DNA of 64,000 bases from Pyrenula massariospora. Taxonomy: Eukaryota; Ascomycota; Eurotiomycetes; Pyrenulales; Pyrenulaceae. The DNA is taken from assembly GCA_021030905.1 (NCBI GenBank), contig JAGFMI010000024.1, positions 186,001-250,000 on the forward strand. The letters run 5' to 3'. The notes beneath the pieces are model-generated. The model was not told where the DNA came from, did not search any database, and worked only from the letters and a program-made list of their open reading frames with translations. A program made the position numbers and the translations under genes. How positions within the stretch are numbered: position 1 is the stretch's first letter; every line of letters begins with the position of its first letter. Of the stretch, positions 11,131 through 24,100 are shown piece by piece.

Positions 11131-12271
11131 GTATCAATTGCCGTGATGGGGGATGGCTCCGCGTTCAATAGATAATGCCCACCTCAAATTTTGCTTTTTC
11201 CCCTCAAAAGTAGGCGGACGAAAGTGAATAAAATAAGCTATTTTTTTGCCTGAAGTTTTATATGAACTGGGTGGAGTCTGAATCTGGAAGTGAGTGAAAA
11301 GTCTCCTAAAAGAGCCATCAACCTCCTCCAAGTACTAATCTATTTTGAAAGGTCGCATTGTCATAAACTTCAAATTTTCAAAGGCAAATGAGTCATTGAT
11401 GCGGGATGTTGAGGTCTGGAGACGACGGACAGTCCTTTTGCAAGTAAAGCATTTGCTAGGACGAGCTTAGACAGCAAGGAGACATACGACATCCTTCCCC
11501 AGATGTTACGTCCGCCCAAGAATCAGTGTACAATACCCCACCCAGTAGGCTCGGACATGTGCCACCTTTATGCGTGACTTTTTTTTTCTCGGTGTATCGC
11601 GCCAGTTGTCATCTCATAGTGCGGACTAATCGTGCGTGTCGTGTTTGTGCAAATTTAGAAAATAGGGTGCTTCAGGGGTGTAGCGGAAACTAGTCCTATC
11701 CTAAGCTAGCGCGCGCAGGGTGAGAATGATACAGCGCCATCGACGCTTCGGGCACAGGCGAGAAAGTAAAATCGGGCCAGCATACGGCGTCAAATCTCAA
11801 AATCAGAGCGGTGGTTGCACAACCTGGGTCTAGATGTCCGAGTGTTTGATGAGCCAATTCTGAAATTTCAAGCTTCCCTTCTTCCCTTCCAGCGTGGAAA
11901 TTTGCCCACCGGTCTCCCAACTCGGATCCGCTCTACCAGCCGCATAGTCATCCTTGGCAAAGGAGGACTTTCACGATCAACACGATCAAATCGCAAACTT
12001 CGCACTCATAGAACGCTCACGTTCTGATTAATCTAACGTCAATTCCATTACAGTCTCACCCGTCAGCCTGCCCCTCCCTCTCACGGACTTTTAGCCATCT
12101 CTATTTGCCAACCAAATATCTGTCTCCGAACACACACTCTCAGTCCGCCGGTCCGCACTCGAATTTACCAGCATCGAATTAAAGACGCAGGGAAAAGGGA
12201 CCTCCAATGTTTACCGTCTATCGTTCAATTTTACACTCTTGAATCGCTACACTCCGGCCCTATCCTAGTAT
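11131..12271. other. Intergenic region, no gene seen
   Basis: It lies between two + strand genes. The last 250 bases are pyrimidine-rich, as is common for fungal promoters. A T-run sits near 11580. No open frame with family resemblance was found. Confidence 0.4.
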
Positions 12272-13812
12272 ATGTCCTTATCTCGCTCTCCCTCGCCGAA
12301 CCCTAACGGCGGCTGGCGCACGCCGGGATTGAGCAGCGAGAAAGACCACTCTGGCCGCTCAACGCCAGCCTACAAAGGAATGAATGGGGGTACAAGCGTA
12401 TCATGGGCAACAGCCAAAGCAAAAAGCGATCGTGTGAATGGATACCCCAGCTTCTCAACCCGGAATGAGGGCTTCTTCCAAAGATCGAGGCGGAAGCTTT
12501 CTGCAAGCCTGCCGAGATTCAACAATTTTGGACCGAATAAGGACTGGAGAGAAACAGAAAAGCTTGGCCGCGGAAGGTGGGCTCCATCCGACAACAGTAA
12601 ACTGGGAAGATTAAAGACCTTCATGGGAAATTTGATAAGGAAGTTTCGATTGCTGTTCATACTTGCGTTTCTTGCAACCTTAATATTCAGCTTAGTCTCT
12701 ATGACGCGTAAGTTGACGCTCTGAATGGTATCTCCCGTTGATTCTAACTTTAGCTTACAGCTTTGCGTGCCTGGTATCGGCGATCTGGTTCATTCGGTGG
12801 AGGCAGCAAATTCGTTATCATTCTCGGAGCCAACCAAGGTGGTGGTGTCATGGAATGGAAAGGGCCTCGAGAATGGGCCATTGAGCGAGACAGCGTCAAG
12901 AACAAGAAGAAATATGCTCAAATGTGGGGCTACGATCTCGAAATTGTGGATATGAGCACTAAGAAGCGATACGCGCACGAATGGCGCGAGAGCTGGGAGA
13001 AAGTCGACACCATCCGCAACGCCATGCGGAAATACCCAAATGCTGAGTGGTTAGCTCCCAGCTCCCTTCTTTCCTCCCGTCTTGCTGACACACACAGGTT
13101 CTGGTGGCTCGACCTCAATACCTTCATAATGGAGCCTACGTACTCCCTCCAATCCCATATCTTCTCCCGCATGCATATCTATACCTACCGGGACATCAAC
13201 CATTTCAATCCCCTCAAAATTCCGCACCCACTGAAAGAATCTTTCCTCGACCCCCTCTCCCTCTCCCCTACCGGCGACAACAAAACTACTTCGATCGACC
13301 TCCTTATCTCTCAAGACTGCGGCGGTTTCAACCTTGGCTCCTTTTTCGTCCACCGCAGCACCTTCGCCGACCGCCTCCTCGACATCTGGTGGGACCCCGT
13401 TCTCTACGAGCAGAAACACATGCAGTGGGAGCACAAGGAGCAAGACGCGCTCGAGTACCTCTACGAGCACCAGCCGTGGATCCGGTCGCGGACCGCGTTC
13501 CTCCCCCAACGCATGATCAATTCGTACCCACCTGGTGCGTGTGGAGAAAAGGGGGATAATCCAGATGTGCACTACCAAGAGCGGGACCGGGATTTCTTTG
13601 TGAACATGGCTGGGTGTGAGTGGGGCAGGGATTGTTGGGCTGAGATCTATCAGTACCGCGAGTTGAGCAATCGATTGAATCGGAGTCGATGGGAGAGGTT
13701 CAAGGACGGGGTTAGGGAGAGATGGGAAGGATTGAGGGCGTCTGCGAAAGCGGAGGAGAAGAAGGAGGGTGAGGGGGAGAAGGATAAGGAAAAGAAGGAG
13801 GAGAGCAAGTAA
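12272..13812 (+). CDS. GT34 alpha-1,6-mannosyltransferase (Mnn10/Mnn11 type)
   Basis: Three-exon model: 12272-12707, 12761-13049, 13098-13812, giving 479 residues. Both introns are about 50 nt with standard GT..AG ends (GTAAGT and GTTAGC donors). A cytosolic Ser-rich N-terminus precedes one membrane anchor (FRLLFILAFLATLIFSLVSM, about 125-143), so this is a type II Golgi protein. The catalytic domain shows KFVIILGANQGGGVMEWK, WAIERDSVKNKKKYAQMWGY and WWLDLNTFIMEP, which are typical of the GMA12/MNN10 family; the LDLN Asp stands in the metal/nucleotide-binding place. The C-terminus is a Lys/Glu-rich tail. Family members extend the alpha-1,6-mannan backbone of cell-wall N-glycans in a multi-enzyme complex. 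Whether it is Mnn10 or Mnn11 cannot be decided here. Confidence 0.87.
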
Positions 13813-14502
13813 TTCTGGGTGGGAGTTTTCTTCATGTACAGCTAGTACCTGTTGGTTAGAACAAGCTGGATGGGCGATCTAGTATAGATAGGTGTGGGCA
13901 TCTTGTTCGCCACGGCATACGAGGCGAGGCGTGGCGTTGCTGGACCGGATCAGATCAGATCGACTATTCTCGGCGTTAGATACAAGCATTGCGGTCTCAT
14001 GTTGGGAGTTCTACAACCAATCTAATTGCAGATGGATTGCAAATCCAATTCTACTGTATTCCGGCAGGAAAACCTTGGGAGCGTACTGTTATTTTTCCCT
14101 GGAAATACGATAAAATGGTCTTAGCGGGAAAATAGAACAACCCTTCTACACCATGCTCACGTTTGCACTCACCCACTCCCTCGCCGCTTCACCACCATGG
14201 TCTTGCCGGCGGGGTGACGATGAGGACGAGTACTTATGAAACGGTAACTAGCTCTTCGGTCAACACTGAGCAGGATTGAGATCCTGGTGAGATGGAACCT
14301 ACCACGGAGTAAACCTTGACGCACCTGGGCGGCAGCAGTGGTTGAACGCTGCCCTCTCGTCGGGTGCAGAACGGATGCACAAACTTAGCAAACGTGAATT
14401 TTTATACACGATCTCTATAAAACCTCGTAAATGTTGAATCTTCGTACGTTTCCCAATCACCGTTGGTGCAAGTCAGGCTGCGGGAGCCCTCAGGCTGCTG
14501 CC
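13813..14502. other. Intergenic region between convergent genes
   Basis: It holds the 3' flanks of the GT34 gene and the large STAND-type gene. No gene or repeat was recognised. Confidence 0.4.
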
Positions 14503-17500
14503 CTAACACGGCACTGGCCTTTCAAAGACAGCTAGAAATTCCTTGCAGTCGCCTTCAGTCCGAAAAGCGACAGTGACTGAGTAAATGTTTCGTAGTGGCT
14601 CTTCTCTGCTCCGGTCCCATGATGCACGGATTCCGTGCAAATCGACATCTGACCCGGCCCAGCACTGAACGTCGGGAAAGACGATGCACTTGTCCTTTCG
14701 AAGCCGCGGCGACGTGAGCCACGTGACTGGGCCGCGGAAGGTCAACCAGCGCGGGCAAGCAGGTCGATCATCCGCGCATCGGCTCGCAACTACGGTTTGG
14801 ATGGTCCCTTGCTTCCAGATCTGCACGTCGATTGAGCCTGTCCTTGTGATTCTCCGCCAACCGGGTACCAATCTGTTGGTTTGGAGGCTGATTGAGTTGA
14901 CCTGTCGAGTGTAGAAGCGGTCGAAGCCATTCGTCAGAAGCACCATAAGCTCTCGCGCCCGTTTCTCGTCTGTGCAAATGATATCTCCCTCAACTCGTGC
15001 GATCGGGAGTCCGCCCCTGATTCGTGGTGAGCGGTAGAATTCCCACATCGGATTGAAGCCAACTCTACGATCTCCCAGGACATACGTGAGATCAGTGAGC
15101 CGGCGCCAACAATTGATCGCGGATCGCTTCCAAAGGTTCTCGGTATGTACGCTTAGGAAGACGTACCAATCAGGCCTACGGTATGAGGTAGTTGCACTGG
15201 TCTCATACGCAATTCCCAGGGCGCTAGAGAAAATGACGGGATAACCCAGCGTGAAAATGGCCTCCTCAAATTCGTCGGCCTGGTCTGTGGAAGGGAAAAC
15301 CAGAGAAAGGCACGCATTCAACGACTCCGCAAGATCGCGATCATCGGAGATGGTAGTCCATCCTCGACGGTACCGATAATGGCGAGTATACCAATTTAAA
15401 TGAATGCATCGAGCTTGTCTGTTGTACTGGGCTCGTAGCTTATCTAGAGGCAATTCGAATTCTCGTGACCAAGGTTCCAAGTCTTGGACTGATGAGCTGA
15501 CAACAAGGCGACGTCGGCATTCCCAAATATCCGACGTCTTCTGCTCGAGAATACGCAACTCACAAGGCTTGTTATAGGCTTGAGGGATGCTAGATTGCGA
15601 GGGAGGCGCTCTTGTAATGCCCAGATGCTCGATCTGGCACTGGAAAAGTACCTCTTCGGTTTTGAATGATCCAGTCTCATATCTGAAACTGGAAGGATTT
15701 CGGAGGCTAATGCCCTCTCTAATTGCCTGTGGGAGGTCGGTGAAAAAATCTCGCACTCTAGAGTGATAAAAATGCACATAAACTCTGTCGGTATCAAGCT
15801 TGAAAACAAAAACAGCAATTCGTTTCTGAGAAGATCCGATTCTTTCCTTTGAGCTTTCGAATTCAACATGATCCAGGGAAGCGATCGGTGTCCGTAAACA
15901 CACTGATCCACTCTGGTCGCATAGAATGGCATCGAAGTCGTATGCATGGCGCCTCGCGGAAAGTAGGAACATATAAGGAAGGTATTCCTCCTGAGACGCA
16001 TGGAAAGAGTGTAATGTTTCCACTGAATTCCAGTTCACTCTGACAAAATCTCGGAATAGGATGCGCTCATCTGTACTTCCAGCGTCGGTCTCACTGATAG
16101 TGACGTATCTGCTGGTACCTGACCCATCTTGGATTGCAATAGGTTTCACTGGTGGCTGGAAAAGCTGAAGCATCTTATCCTTGTAGCTCAGAATTGCTGG
16201 TCCATAGCTCGTTGATCCGGACACCTCCAGTGCCCCGTCTCGAATGTCTTGACCCATGGCATCGAACAAACTCTTAAGAATTAAGTCATCGTTGTCCGAG
16301 AGATTTTCGGAGTGGCCCTGTTCACCCGAAACTAAAATGTCAATAATGAAACACAATTTTAGCCAACTGATGAACCCATCAAGATATACCCATCCGGTCA
16401 GAATCTCGCGCGTTGGGTCATTGAAGCAGGAACGCGCCCTGAGTAGCCACCAGATAGCAAATTTCAGCCAGTCGCGTGTGCTAATATCCCTAGAGTCAGC
16501 CGCTTCCTCGGCTGCAAATTCCAATCTGGCTCTGATTTCTGCGGAGATAAAACAATGAGGTGTGCTCAGCAAATCGCGAAACTCGCGTACAACGCTCTTG
16601 CGTTTGTGAATTGAAGACGTATTGCTCTGACGATTAAGATCTGCTTGGGAGCTATTGCGGGCATTGTCTTTTGAGGTTCCTGTTGGTTGTGACTGTGCTA
16701 GGATTGCCGGCTCATCAACGACATGTTGCTGTCTGAAAGGAGATGCCGCTCGCTCAGAAGAGCTTGGTAACCCCGGTTTGGCCCGCCGGACCCCGTGGGC
16801 CCACTTTCTTCCAGCGACGGCACGATGATCCGAGACTTCAGGTGCACTGCTTGTAAGAGCCAAGCCAAAAGATTGTTGGAAGCTAGATAAACGAAGTCCA
16901 GAATCATCACTTTCACTTAATTGAACATCCCCAACAACCTCCTGTTCCGTCCGTAGACGAAAACCGTCATTGCCGGACTTTGTTGAAGAGACATCGACGG
17001 TAGCCTGAGGATCACCTGTATCAGAGACAGTTGCAGCGCTGGCCAGTGTGTTTTCGAGCGCCCTTTCCAATGTAGCTTCCATACGGCGAAGCGAGGAGCT
17101 GTAGATGTCTTAGCAACATGGCGTCCAAGAGCCAGTGGAAGAGATTGCGCACTTGCCGATACTGGTCATCCACAAGTTGATCCGGGTGTAGTGAAACATG
17201 ATTTTGGCTCTATACTCTGTGATCTTTGACTTCTCCAGCGCCCACTGTATCTTTTTCTTCAAGCCCGCGCCATCAGCTGCCCCGAGTTTCTGATATTTGA
17301 CTGCAAGTTCTTGCATCGGCCGGAGCGTTTCATAGCAGTCACTGAGACATCTTTTGAGAGATTCCTTGCGGTCTTCGACCATATCCTCCAGGAACGCTGT
17401 GTCTGAGTTCATATCGTCTCTGAGAAGGTTGAGAGCGTCTCGCAACGAGGCAAGTTCATTGCAAAGTTTGCGAAAATCTTCTGGCGCGTCACGGGCGACA

Positions 17501-17622
17501 AGATAGTATTTGTGGTAGACACTGCTACAGTTTAGTAGCTGCGTGAGAGACGAGAAGAGCTCGACCTACTCCCATGCCAGCTTAGACACCGCCAGCACAT
17601 CGCCAATCCCAAGGTTCACCAT
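14503..17622 (-). CDS. STAND-type N-terminal domain protein without NACHT
   Basis: Three-exon model on the minus strand: 17622-17570, 17524-17153, 17098-14503, giving 1006 residues. Introns are 45 and 54 nt with branch sites CTACTAAAC and TTGCTAAGAC. The first 145 residues (MVNLGIGDVLAVSKLAWDS.., YLVARDAPEDFRKLCNELASL.., MTSIGNSSLRRME) match the Helo-like helical N-terminal domain that begins many fungal STAND proteins. No P-loop or Walker B follows. The rest has a low-complexity linker, a helical block (RDWLKFAIWWLLRARSCF) and several strand-rich units that each end in a helix (DQADEFEEAIFTL, ARELMVLLTNGF, DCKEFLAVFE), suggesting repeated PH-like folds. The function is unknown; a signalling or membrane role is only a guess. 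Confidence 0.75.
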
Positions 17623-18726
17623 GGCTGGGCAACCTCGTTAATGCCAAGAAGTTTATCTCATCGTCCATAAAAGAAGTATACCAGCGGCCAACAGTTCCAG
17701 TAATTTACTTGGACATAAAGAAGCGTCGGAGCGTCCCTCATTCTAAGCACCTCTGTCAGGAGGGGCTGCGGCGAGCTTCCCATGTTGCTGTGGATGACAG
17801 GGATATCCTGCAACAAGGCTCTGCTAAGCCAAGAGGCAATCAGGCAATCGAATCAGGCGCTGAGGGTGGTTGGCTGTGAGAGGTCGCAAGGCTCTGTTTG
17901 TGTAGAACATGGTTGGTGTGAGGATCCCATAAGGCCGAGGCGGAGTTGTGAGCTCTTGGCATTTAGCAGTTGAAGAGTAGACAATTTGCAACCTCAATGT
18001 ACCCAATCATCCCATTAAATCATTCCATTCTACCTAAGCTCTCGCTACAGAGTGACGAAGACAATGATGAAAGGGCAACCCGAGAGCGGAGGTGCTGAAA
18101 GCCTCTGTGATGGCGGCCCCACTCGCTATCCTAAAACAAGAACCCCCGATAGGACCGGGCGTCAGGAATACAGCTCGATGGGAGGATCTGTTACTGACAA
18201 TCAGAGACTACGAAGGCTGAAAGCATGAAACAAGCGAGTGCCCCATCGGTGTTTCGTCTTCATGATATATAGTCACTCTCTGTTTATAGCCAAGTCTTGG
18301 TAAATGGATAATTTTGACGGCCGCGAATTCGCACTTTGCAATGCTAGCCCAGCAAACAGAAAGAGCACTAACAAGGCTTTGATTTTTCCACAGATTCTTG
18401 GGAGCAGCGAAACATGCGCTTCGCCTGCAGAGAATCCTGGAAACATATTCTATATCATCTCAACTACCTGGCCATACCCTCGGTTCGGGGCGAACTACCG
18501 ATTACGTTGAAAGCTCTGCATCCCTACAAAGGGAGGACAGGGTTGTCAAAGAGGCAAAGCTCCGGACCGACAGCATATTGCCTCTGCATCACGCATTATC
18601 TGACTCCCCGACCAGAGCCCCTGTTGCAAGGTTGCCAGCTCCTCTCACTCGCAATAGCGTTGTCGTGGGGCTGCTCCCAGCTTTTGCTGAAATGGCGCAG
18701 CCTCGCCTCCTTCAGGGTAGATTGCT
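17623..18726. other. Intergenic region between divergent genes
   Basis: It separates the STAND-type gene from the MFS gene and should carry both promoters. Open frames at 18304-18970 on the + strand lack family resemblance and overlap one another, so they are not called. Confidence 0.4.
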
Positions 18727-20216
18727 ATGGCGCTTGACGGAACCAACTTGTCGGCCGTACAATCAACTACTAATCAAGATGAAATCTCTTCGAAGGAGTC
18801 CAACGCTTTGTCCGAGTATAAGAAACGAAATTCCATCACTACATGGCCCGTTCACGAAGATGGGCAGATTTATGATCAACGATGGCAACCATGGCTTCAC
18901 TGCTTTGGCTGCTTCTGTCTATTCTTCGGCTCATGGGGTCTCACAAATTCCTTTGGTGAGTATTCATTAAACAAGTCGCTGTATGAATACACTTGTTCCG
19001 TCGTTATTACCGATCTTGATCTCTCAACCCGTTTATATGGCTCTAATCAATGAGCCTAAGTGGTCAACTATTGCTGATGAGTGGATCAAAGGTGTCTACC
19101 AGAGCTTCTACAAACATATTTTTCTCTCAAATCAGTCCTCTTGCACCATCTCTTGGATTGGATCAGTGCAAGCCTTCCTGGTGGTAGCTGGAGGGACCGT
19201 TTCCGGCCTAGTCTTCGATCGTGGGTACTTGAGGACATTGATCTGTTGCGGCTCTTTTCTAGTCATCTTAGGAATCTTCTTGACGAGCATCTGCTCACGA
19301 TACTGGGAGGTTCTCTTGGCACAGGGTTTCGTCGTGGTCGCGGGGAGTGGCACTATGTTTATCCCTGGGGTTTCAGTGCTACCGACGTACTTTGCAAAGA
19401 GAAGGGCGCTCGCGATGGGCATAGCCGCCTCCGGAGTCAGTCTTGGTATGCTCCCTTCTATTTGATACCAACGCCAGGAACAATAACACCGGAACTTGTA
19501 TTCGCGGCTCGCAGTGCTGACCACGTTTCCAAGGCGGGATCCTCTATCCTATCATCTTCCAACAGCTCCAGCCACGTATAGGTTTTGGATGGGCAACTCG
19601 CGTGCTTGCATTCGTCACTCTCGCCGTCTTGCTCCCGCCGATGGCAATACTAATAATCCGTCCCGACACTCCTCGAAAGCCCCAACGAAAGAGAATAGAT
19701 CTCGCCGCGTGGAAAGAGGTCCCGTTTGTCCTCTACACCATTGGTACCTTTCTAGGCTTCACCGGACTCTACATCCCTTACTTTTATATCCAAGTCTACG
19801 GCATCAGCCACGGATCCATATCCGAGGACCTGGCTCGGTACATGGTATCTATCATGAACGCAGGAGCCCTCCTCGGCCGCATCGTACATTCCATCTCCTC
19901 TTCCCCACCCCCACCCCCTCCCCCCTTTCCCTCTCCCCTCAAAACCAATCCCCATAAACCCTCCCCACCCTCACCACCGCCGCCTCCGCCCTCAGCGCCC
20001 TCCTCGCCTTCCTCTGGATCCCCCTCCTCCCCAGCGCTACTCCTCATCCTCTTCAGCGCCGCCTACGGCTTGCCTTCGTCTCGCTCGGCCCCAACCGCCG
20101 TGGTGTGCCTGTGCCCGGGGCTCGAGGTCGTCGGGCGGCGGTCGGGGGATGTGCTTTGGGGTGGGCGCGGTGGGGTTGTTGGTTGGGGGCGCCGGTTGCG
20201 GAGGCGCTGCTGTTGA
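18727..20216 (+). CDS. MFS transporter, monocarboxylate-transporter-like; 3' end disrupted
   Basis: Model for the sound part: 18727-18955, 19092-19445, 19534 onward. The cytosolic N-terminus leads into WQPWLHCFGCFCLFFGSWGL (helix 1). Later segments are typical of fungal MCT/MCH-like carriers: TISWIGSVQAFLVV, RALAMGIAASGVSLGG and GWATRVLAFVTLAVLLPPMA. From about 19885 the frame no longer encodes a normal carrier. The expected last helices are present but spread over different frames: LTTAASALSALLAFLWIP, then LLLILFSAAYG, then AFVSLGP, then TAVVCLCPGLEVVG, then MCFGVGAVGLLVG, then APVAEALLL. About five single-base frame changes would be needed, all in C- or G-rich runs. Either the gene is decaying or this stretch is mis-sequenced. 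The substrate is unknown. Confidence 0.7.
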
Positions 20217-20345
20217 GGGAGAAGGGGTGGGGTGGGTTGCAGGGGTTTTGTTGGGGGGGGAGATGGGGGGGGGGGGGGGCCACGGTGGGGCTGGGGGGTG
20301 CTGTGGTGGTTAGGAGGAGGCGAGGGGTGGATGGGAGGTTGTGAG
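19895..20345. repeat. Low-complexity C-rich to G-rich tract
   Basis: The first part (about 19895-19990) is almost pure pyrimidine with C runs. From about 20140 the strand switches to G-rich, with a run of 15 G at 20265-20279 and several G4-capable clusters around it. It overlaps the 3' part of the MFS gene. Such tracts are unstable and are also hard to sequence. Confidence 0.8.
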
Positions 20346-21193
20346 ATGATGGTGGTGGGTTTGGATGAGAGATTAGGCCTAGAGTTGTGAGATTAAGAGG
20401 CTTGAGAGGTGTGTGGTCGCACGCCTATGCGTCCGCAGACAAAGAAATTTAGGCAGACATATGTATCGCTTCAGAGAGAACAATCAGCGTGAGGGGCTCA
20501 ATTGGTCGGATTCTCCAATTATCGACCGTCTCAGATAGTATTTTGATCGAAGAGAACGTCTTCTTAGCAAAGATTGTCTTTTATGAGCGTGATAGATGTT
20601 CTTATTCCCCCGTGATCAAATGTTAGGTTTGTATAGGGAGTAGGTTAGGTTAGCTTATACTATCTATAAGGTTTGGAAAAAGAGCTTGAAATGATTTCAC
20701 GGCGTCCTCGTGGTCCCGTCTCAAATCCCATTATTGCCTATCTGACTGGGTACGCGTTGCGAATGAAGTTCTACAATGGCTAGGTGACCGAAAAGCCCAG
20801 TGATACAGTATGTTATTTCATTTCATTTATTTGGCTCGGCTACACTACCTATATGTATAGTCGACGGAGCCGACTAGTATCCATCTGAACATCAATTTCC
20901 ATGACGCCAGTTCTTCGTTTACATCATGCTCTTCATGGAACAACGCCCAGAATCAATTTTTCCCCGCCTTCCAGCGCCAAGCTCTTCCCAAGAACAAAAC
21001 AGAAATCATTCATCCATCTCGATCAGAATAGCGTGAGCAAACCGCCACGTGTATATGAGGGATTACCGTGTGTGAGCAGCACCGAGCCCCGTACAGCCCT
21101 GCCGAACCTGACACCTACGCCCACGCTCCTGAAATATGTACCGTTCTCTTTCTTTCCCAATCTTTGGAACCGAAGAAAAATCCTACTATTCAT
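20346..21193. other. Intergenic region between convergent genes
   Basis: It contains a short hairpin (TAGTCG..CGACTA, 20858-20876) and AT-rich stretches, and no supported gene. Open frames at 20901-21571 on the + strand are partly antisense to the kinase gene and show no family signature. Confidence 0.4.
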
Positions 21194-24100
21194 TCACGCG
21201 CCGACCTCCGTGCTCGTCGGGCCTTCCTTCACCCGCGTTACGGCGGTCGCTCCATCCCCACTCCCATGCGTCTCTCCAGCCCCATCTCCCTCTCCCTCTT
21301 CATGACTCACCCTCATCGACTTCGCCATCTGGTAAAACTTTGTCTCAACCTGGATCTTAAACCCCGCCTCCTCCGGCGGCCTCATCCTCGCACTATCCCC
21401 ATACGTAATCTCCGCCCGGAACTTCAAGAAACCTTTTGGTCCCTTCGAAACCGTAATGATATCGCCGGTATAGATCTTCCCGTACAGATATCCTTCCTCC
21501 TTCTCCGAGCTGTACGCCTTCAGCGCCACGCCATTGATCCAGATCGAGCCACTCGTTCTGGTGGAGAGTAAGGTGCGGATCCCTGGGATCTTCATCCAAT
21601 CTCCACCTCTGTCGATGCGCTGTTCAATGGTGGGTGCCCAAAACGTGACTTGCAGTGCGTACTTGGGGACGCGAACGTCTTTGCTGTCGGGATAGATGAC
21701 GTGGTTATTGAGACCACGGCCCCAGGATGTTAGGCGGCTGTTGAGGTTGATGGTTATGTCGGCAAAGGAGCCAGGTACGGTTGTAAGCTTGCCAAGGCGG
21801 GGAGGAGGCTTGACGAATTCGTCCTTACCATTAGACCCCAGGGCAGCGGGATCTAGAAGGCTGATCTGATGAGGAATGTCTTTGGTTGCCGGATTCTTTA
21901 AGTGACCGTTGTCAGTGGCCGCTTGCGTTCTATCAGCGATCTTGCCTGTCATGGCGTCTATTGTCTCAGCAAGCTCAATAGCGGGAATAGTTGTTGGTTG
22001 ATTCTCGTTCACCTGGAAGGTGGCCGCTTTGCGTAGTGGTGGAATAATTGGATTCGTGGCATAGTGAATACGACCGAGGCTGCCAGGATCCACTCGGACG
22101 CCATCAGGGAGACCAATCTCCACAGATCGCGTCAATTTGCGCTTGTGAAGTTTTGTGGTCTGGACAGACTCTCGAGGTTCTTCATTCTCGTTGGTCTCAG
22201 AATGTTCATCTGAAAAGTGCTCGGTGTCCGGGAAGTGCTCAGTAGGAGGGAACTCCTCTGACCCATACGGCGTCATCTCACGCGTCTTCGGTGTCTGCGG
22301 ATTTGTCGTGCTTGGTGAAGTGACCTCAGAGTGCCCCTCAGGTGAAGACATCTGCAATTGATTCAACTGTCCTTCAGCACCTAGCAGGCTCGGTGCCGAT
22401 CCTGCTGAGGTGTGAGGTACTAGCAAGCCCGGAGTGAGCATATGCGAGAACTGGGGTACGTCTTCATTATTCGAAGATGGGACTTCAGATTCGACAGACG
22501 CAAAGTCATTGACAGAGACTCTCTGCACACCTTCGGTCACCGCTGGAATTTCTGTCGCCAAAGGCCCAGCCACACCGAGCACACCAGAACTGGGGAAAGC
22601 TTCTGCACTAATTTCCCCAAAAAGGCGTGGACCACGTTCGCCAGCTGAAGCATCGTCAGGCGTGACAGGTGGTAGACTCGGATAGTGTATGGCAGGCGTA
22701 GGAGGCGTCTCTACCGTGTTAGAGTCTGTTCGCGGCCGCTTTGGGTGATACCGAGGATCTAGCCGATCAACCTCATGATCCATGTCCGTTGTTGCCATGG
22801 GTTGTTCTGAAGGATCTGCAAGATCAGCTGCGATATCGGGATTCATTGAGCCTTCAGGTGGAGCTTCATCGATCATTGCCAACTCGTCCTCAAACCCTAA
22901 AATGTCGTGACTACTGTCGACCGGATACACAACATAGTCCTGCACATCTTTGAGCCACGGATGTTCAAAACATTTAGATTCCTTTGGCCGCTGGGTAGGA
23001 GCCCGATTGAGTAAGGCCATAATGAACTTGATACCTTCTTGAGATATTCGGCGCTGGACAAGAGGCTCAATATTGATTTCCTTAGTCATGATGTTATTGA
23101 GCATCTGTGCACCTTTATCGTCTCCTCTGCCTATTACTGGGGGCTTGCCGCATAATACGTGGAAGAGTACCGCGCCGTATGACCACATGTCGACCGATTG
23201 ATCATAAGGTGAAGTCTTGGGAGGCGGGTCACCTGCACGACGCCGCTTCCTGACCTCACCCTGTATGTACATCCCATATTCGGGATAGACTTCTGGAGCA
23301 CAGTATAGCAATGTCCCACAAAATGTCTTGAGAAAGGTCTCCTGATCATTGACACACTTGGACAGGCCAAAATCTGAGAGTTTGACCAAGAAAGGATTCT
23401 GTGCAGCGATCAAAATGTTGTCCGGTTTGATATCACGGTGCGTAATGCCTCTTTGGTGGAGATATTGGAGGGCATGTAAGACCTGTCGCGTTACATTCTG
23501 ACCCATAGCTTCTGTTAATACTCCATTCCGATGCACCAAACTTGACAGCTCTCCAAAAGGAACAAACTCCATGATGATGTACACCCATTGGTCGTGTTCA
23601 TGGTGGTCGATGTATTGAACAATGTTAGGCTAGATCCATTAGTTTCGAGCAAATGGCAACGCCAAATCGGCACTCACATGGCGAAGATCCTTCATGATCC
23701 TCATCTCGTTTTCGACTTTCAAATCTAGAATACCATTTTTCATGAATCGCCGCTTGTCTAACTCCTTCGCCGCAAAAACAACACCATCATTTACACCAGC
23801 AATCTTATAGACTGTCGCAAATGCACCCTTGCCTAGATGACCAGTAACATTGTACTTGGCACCGCCGTTCCAGTGCATACCATAAGTATTTTCTGACATT
23901 GAAGAAGCAGCAAGGAAGCCGGAGCGACCAGGAACATGAGTTTGTCCCGTACATTTTGCAATCCACTGTTGAGCGTTGTCGATGTATGACTGCAGGTGAT
24001 CACCCCTTGGCGGGGACCGCACCATGAATTTGATCTCTGTGTCGTTTCTCGCGATGACGGTAATCATCGCACCTTGATGGATCATCCTAGTGTCGCCCGC

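Noticed and set aside
13051-13578. Minus-strand 175-codon open frame under the GT34 gene
   Set aside because: It is a shadow of the mannosyltransferase coding frame on the other strand.
19752-20283. Minus-strand Gly- and Pro-rich open frames in the G/C tract
   Set aside because: They arise from homopolymer-like sequence and have no domain or start context.
20640-20660. Telomere-like repeat (GGTTAGGTTAG)
   Set aside because: Only two imperfect units occur, far from any array of TTAGGG.
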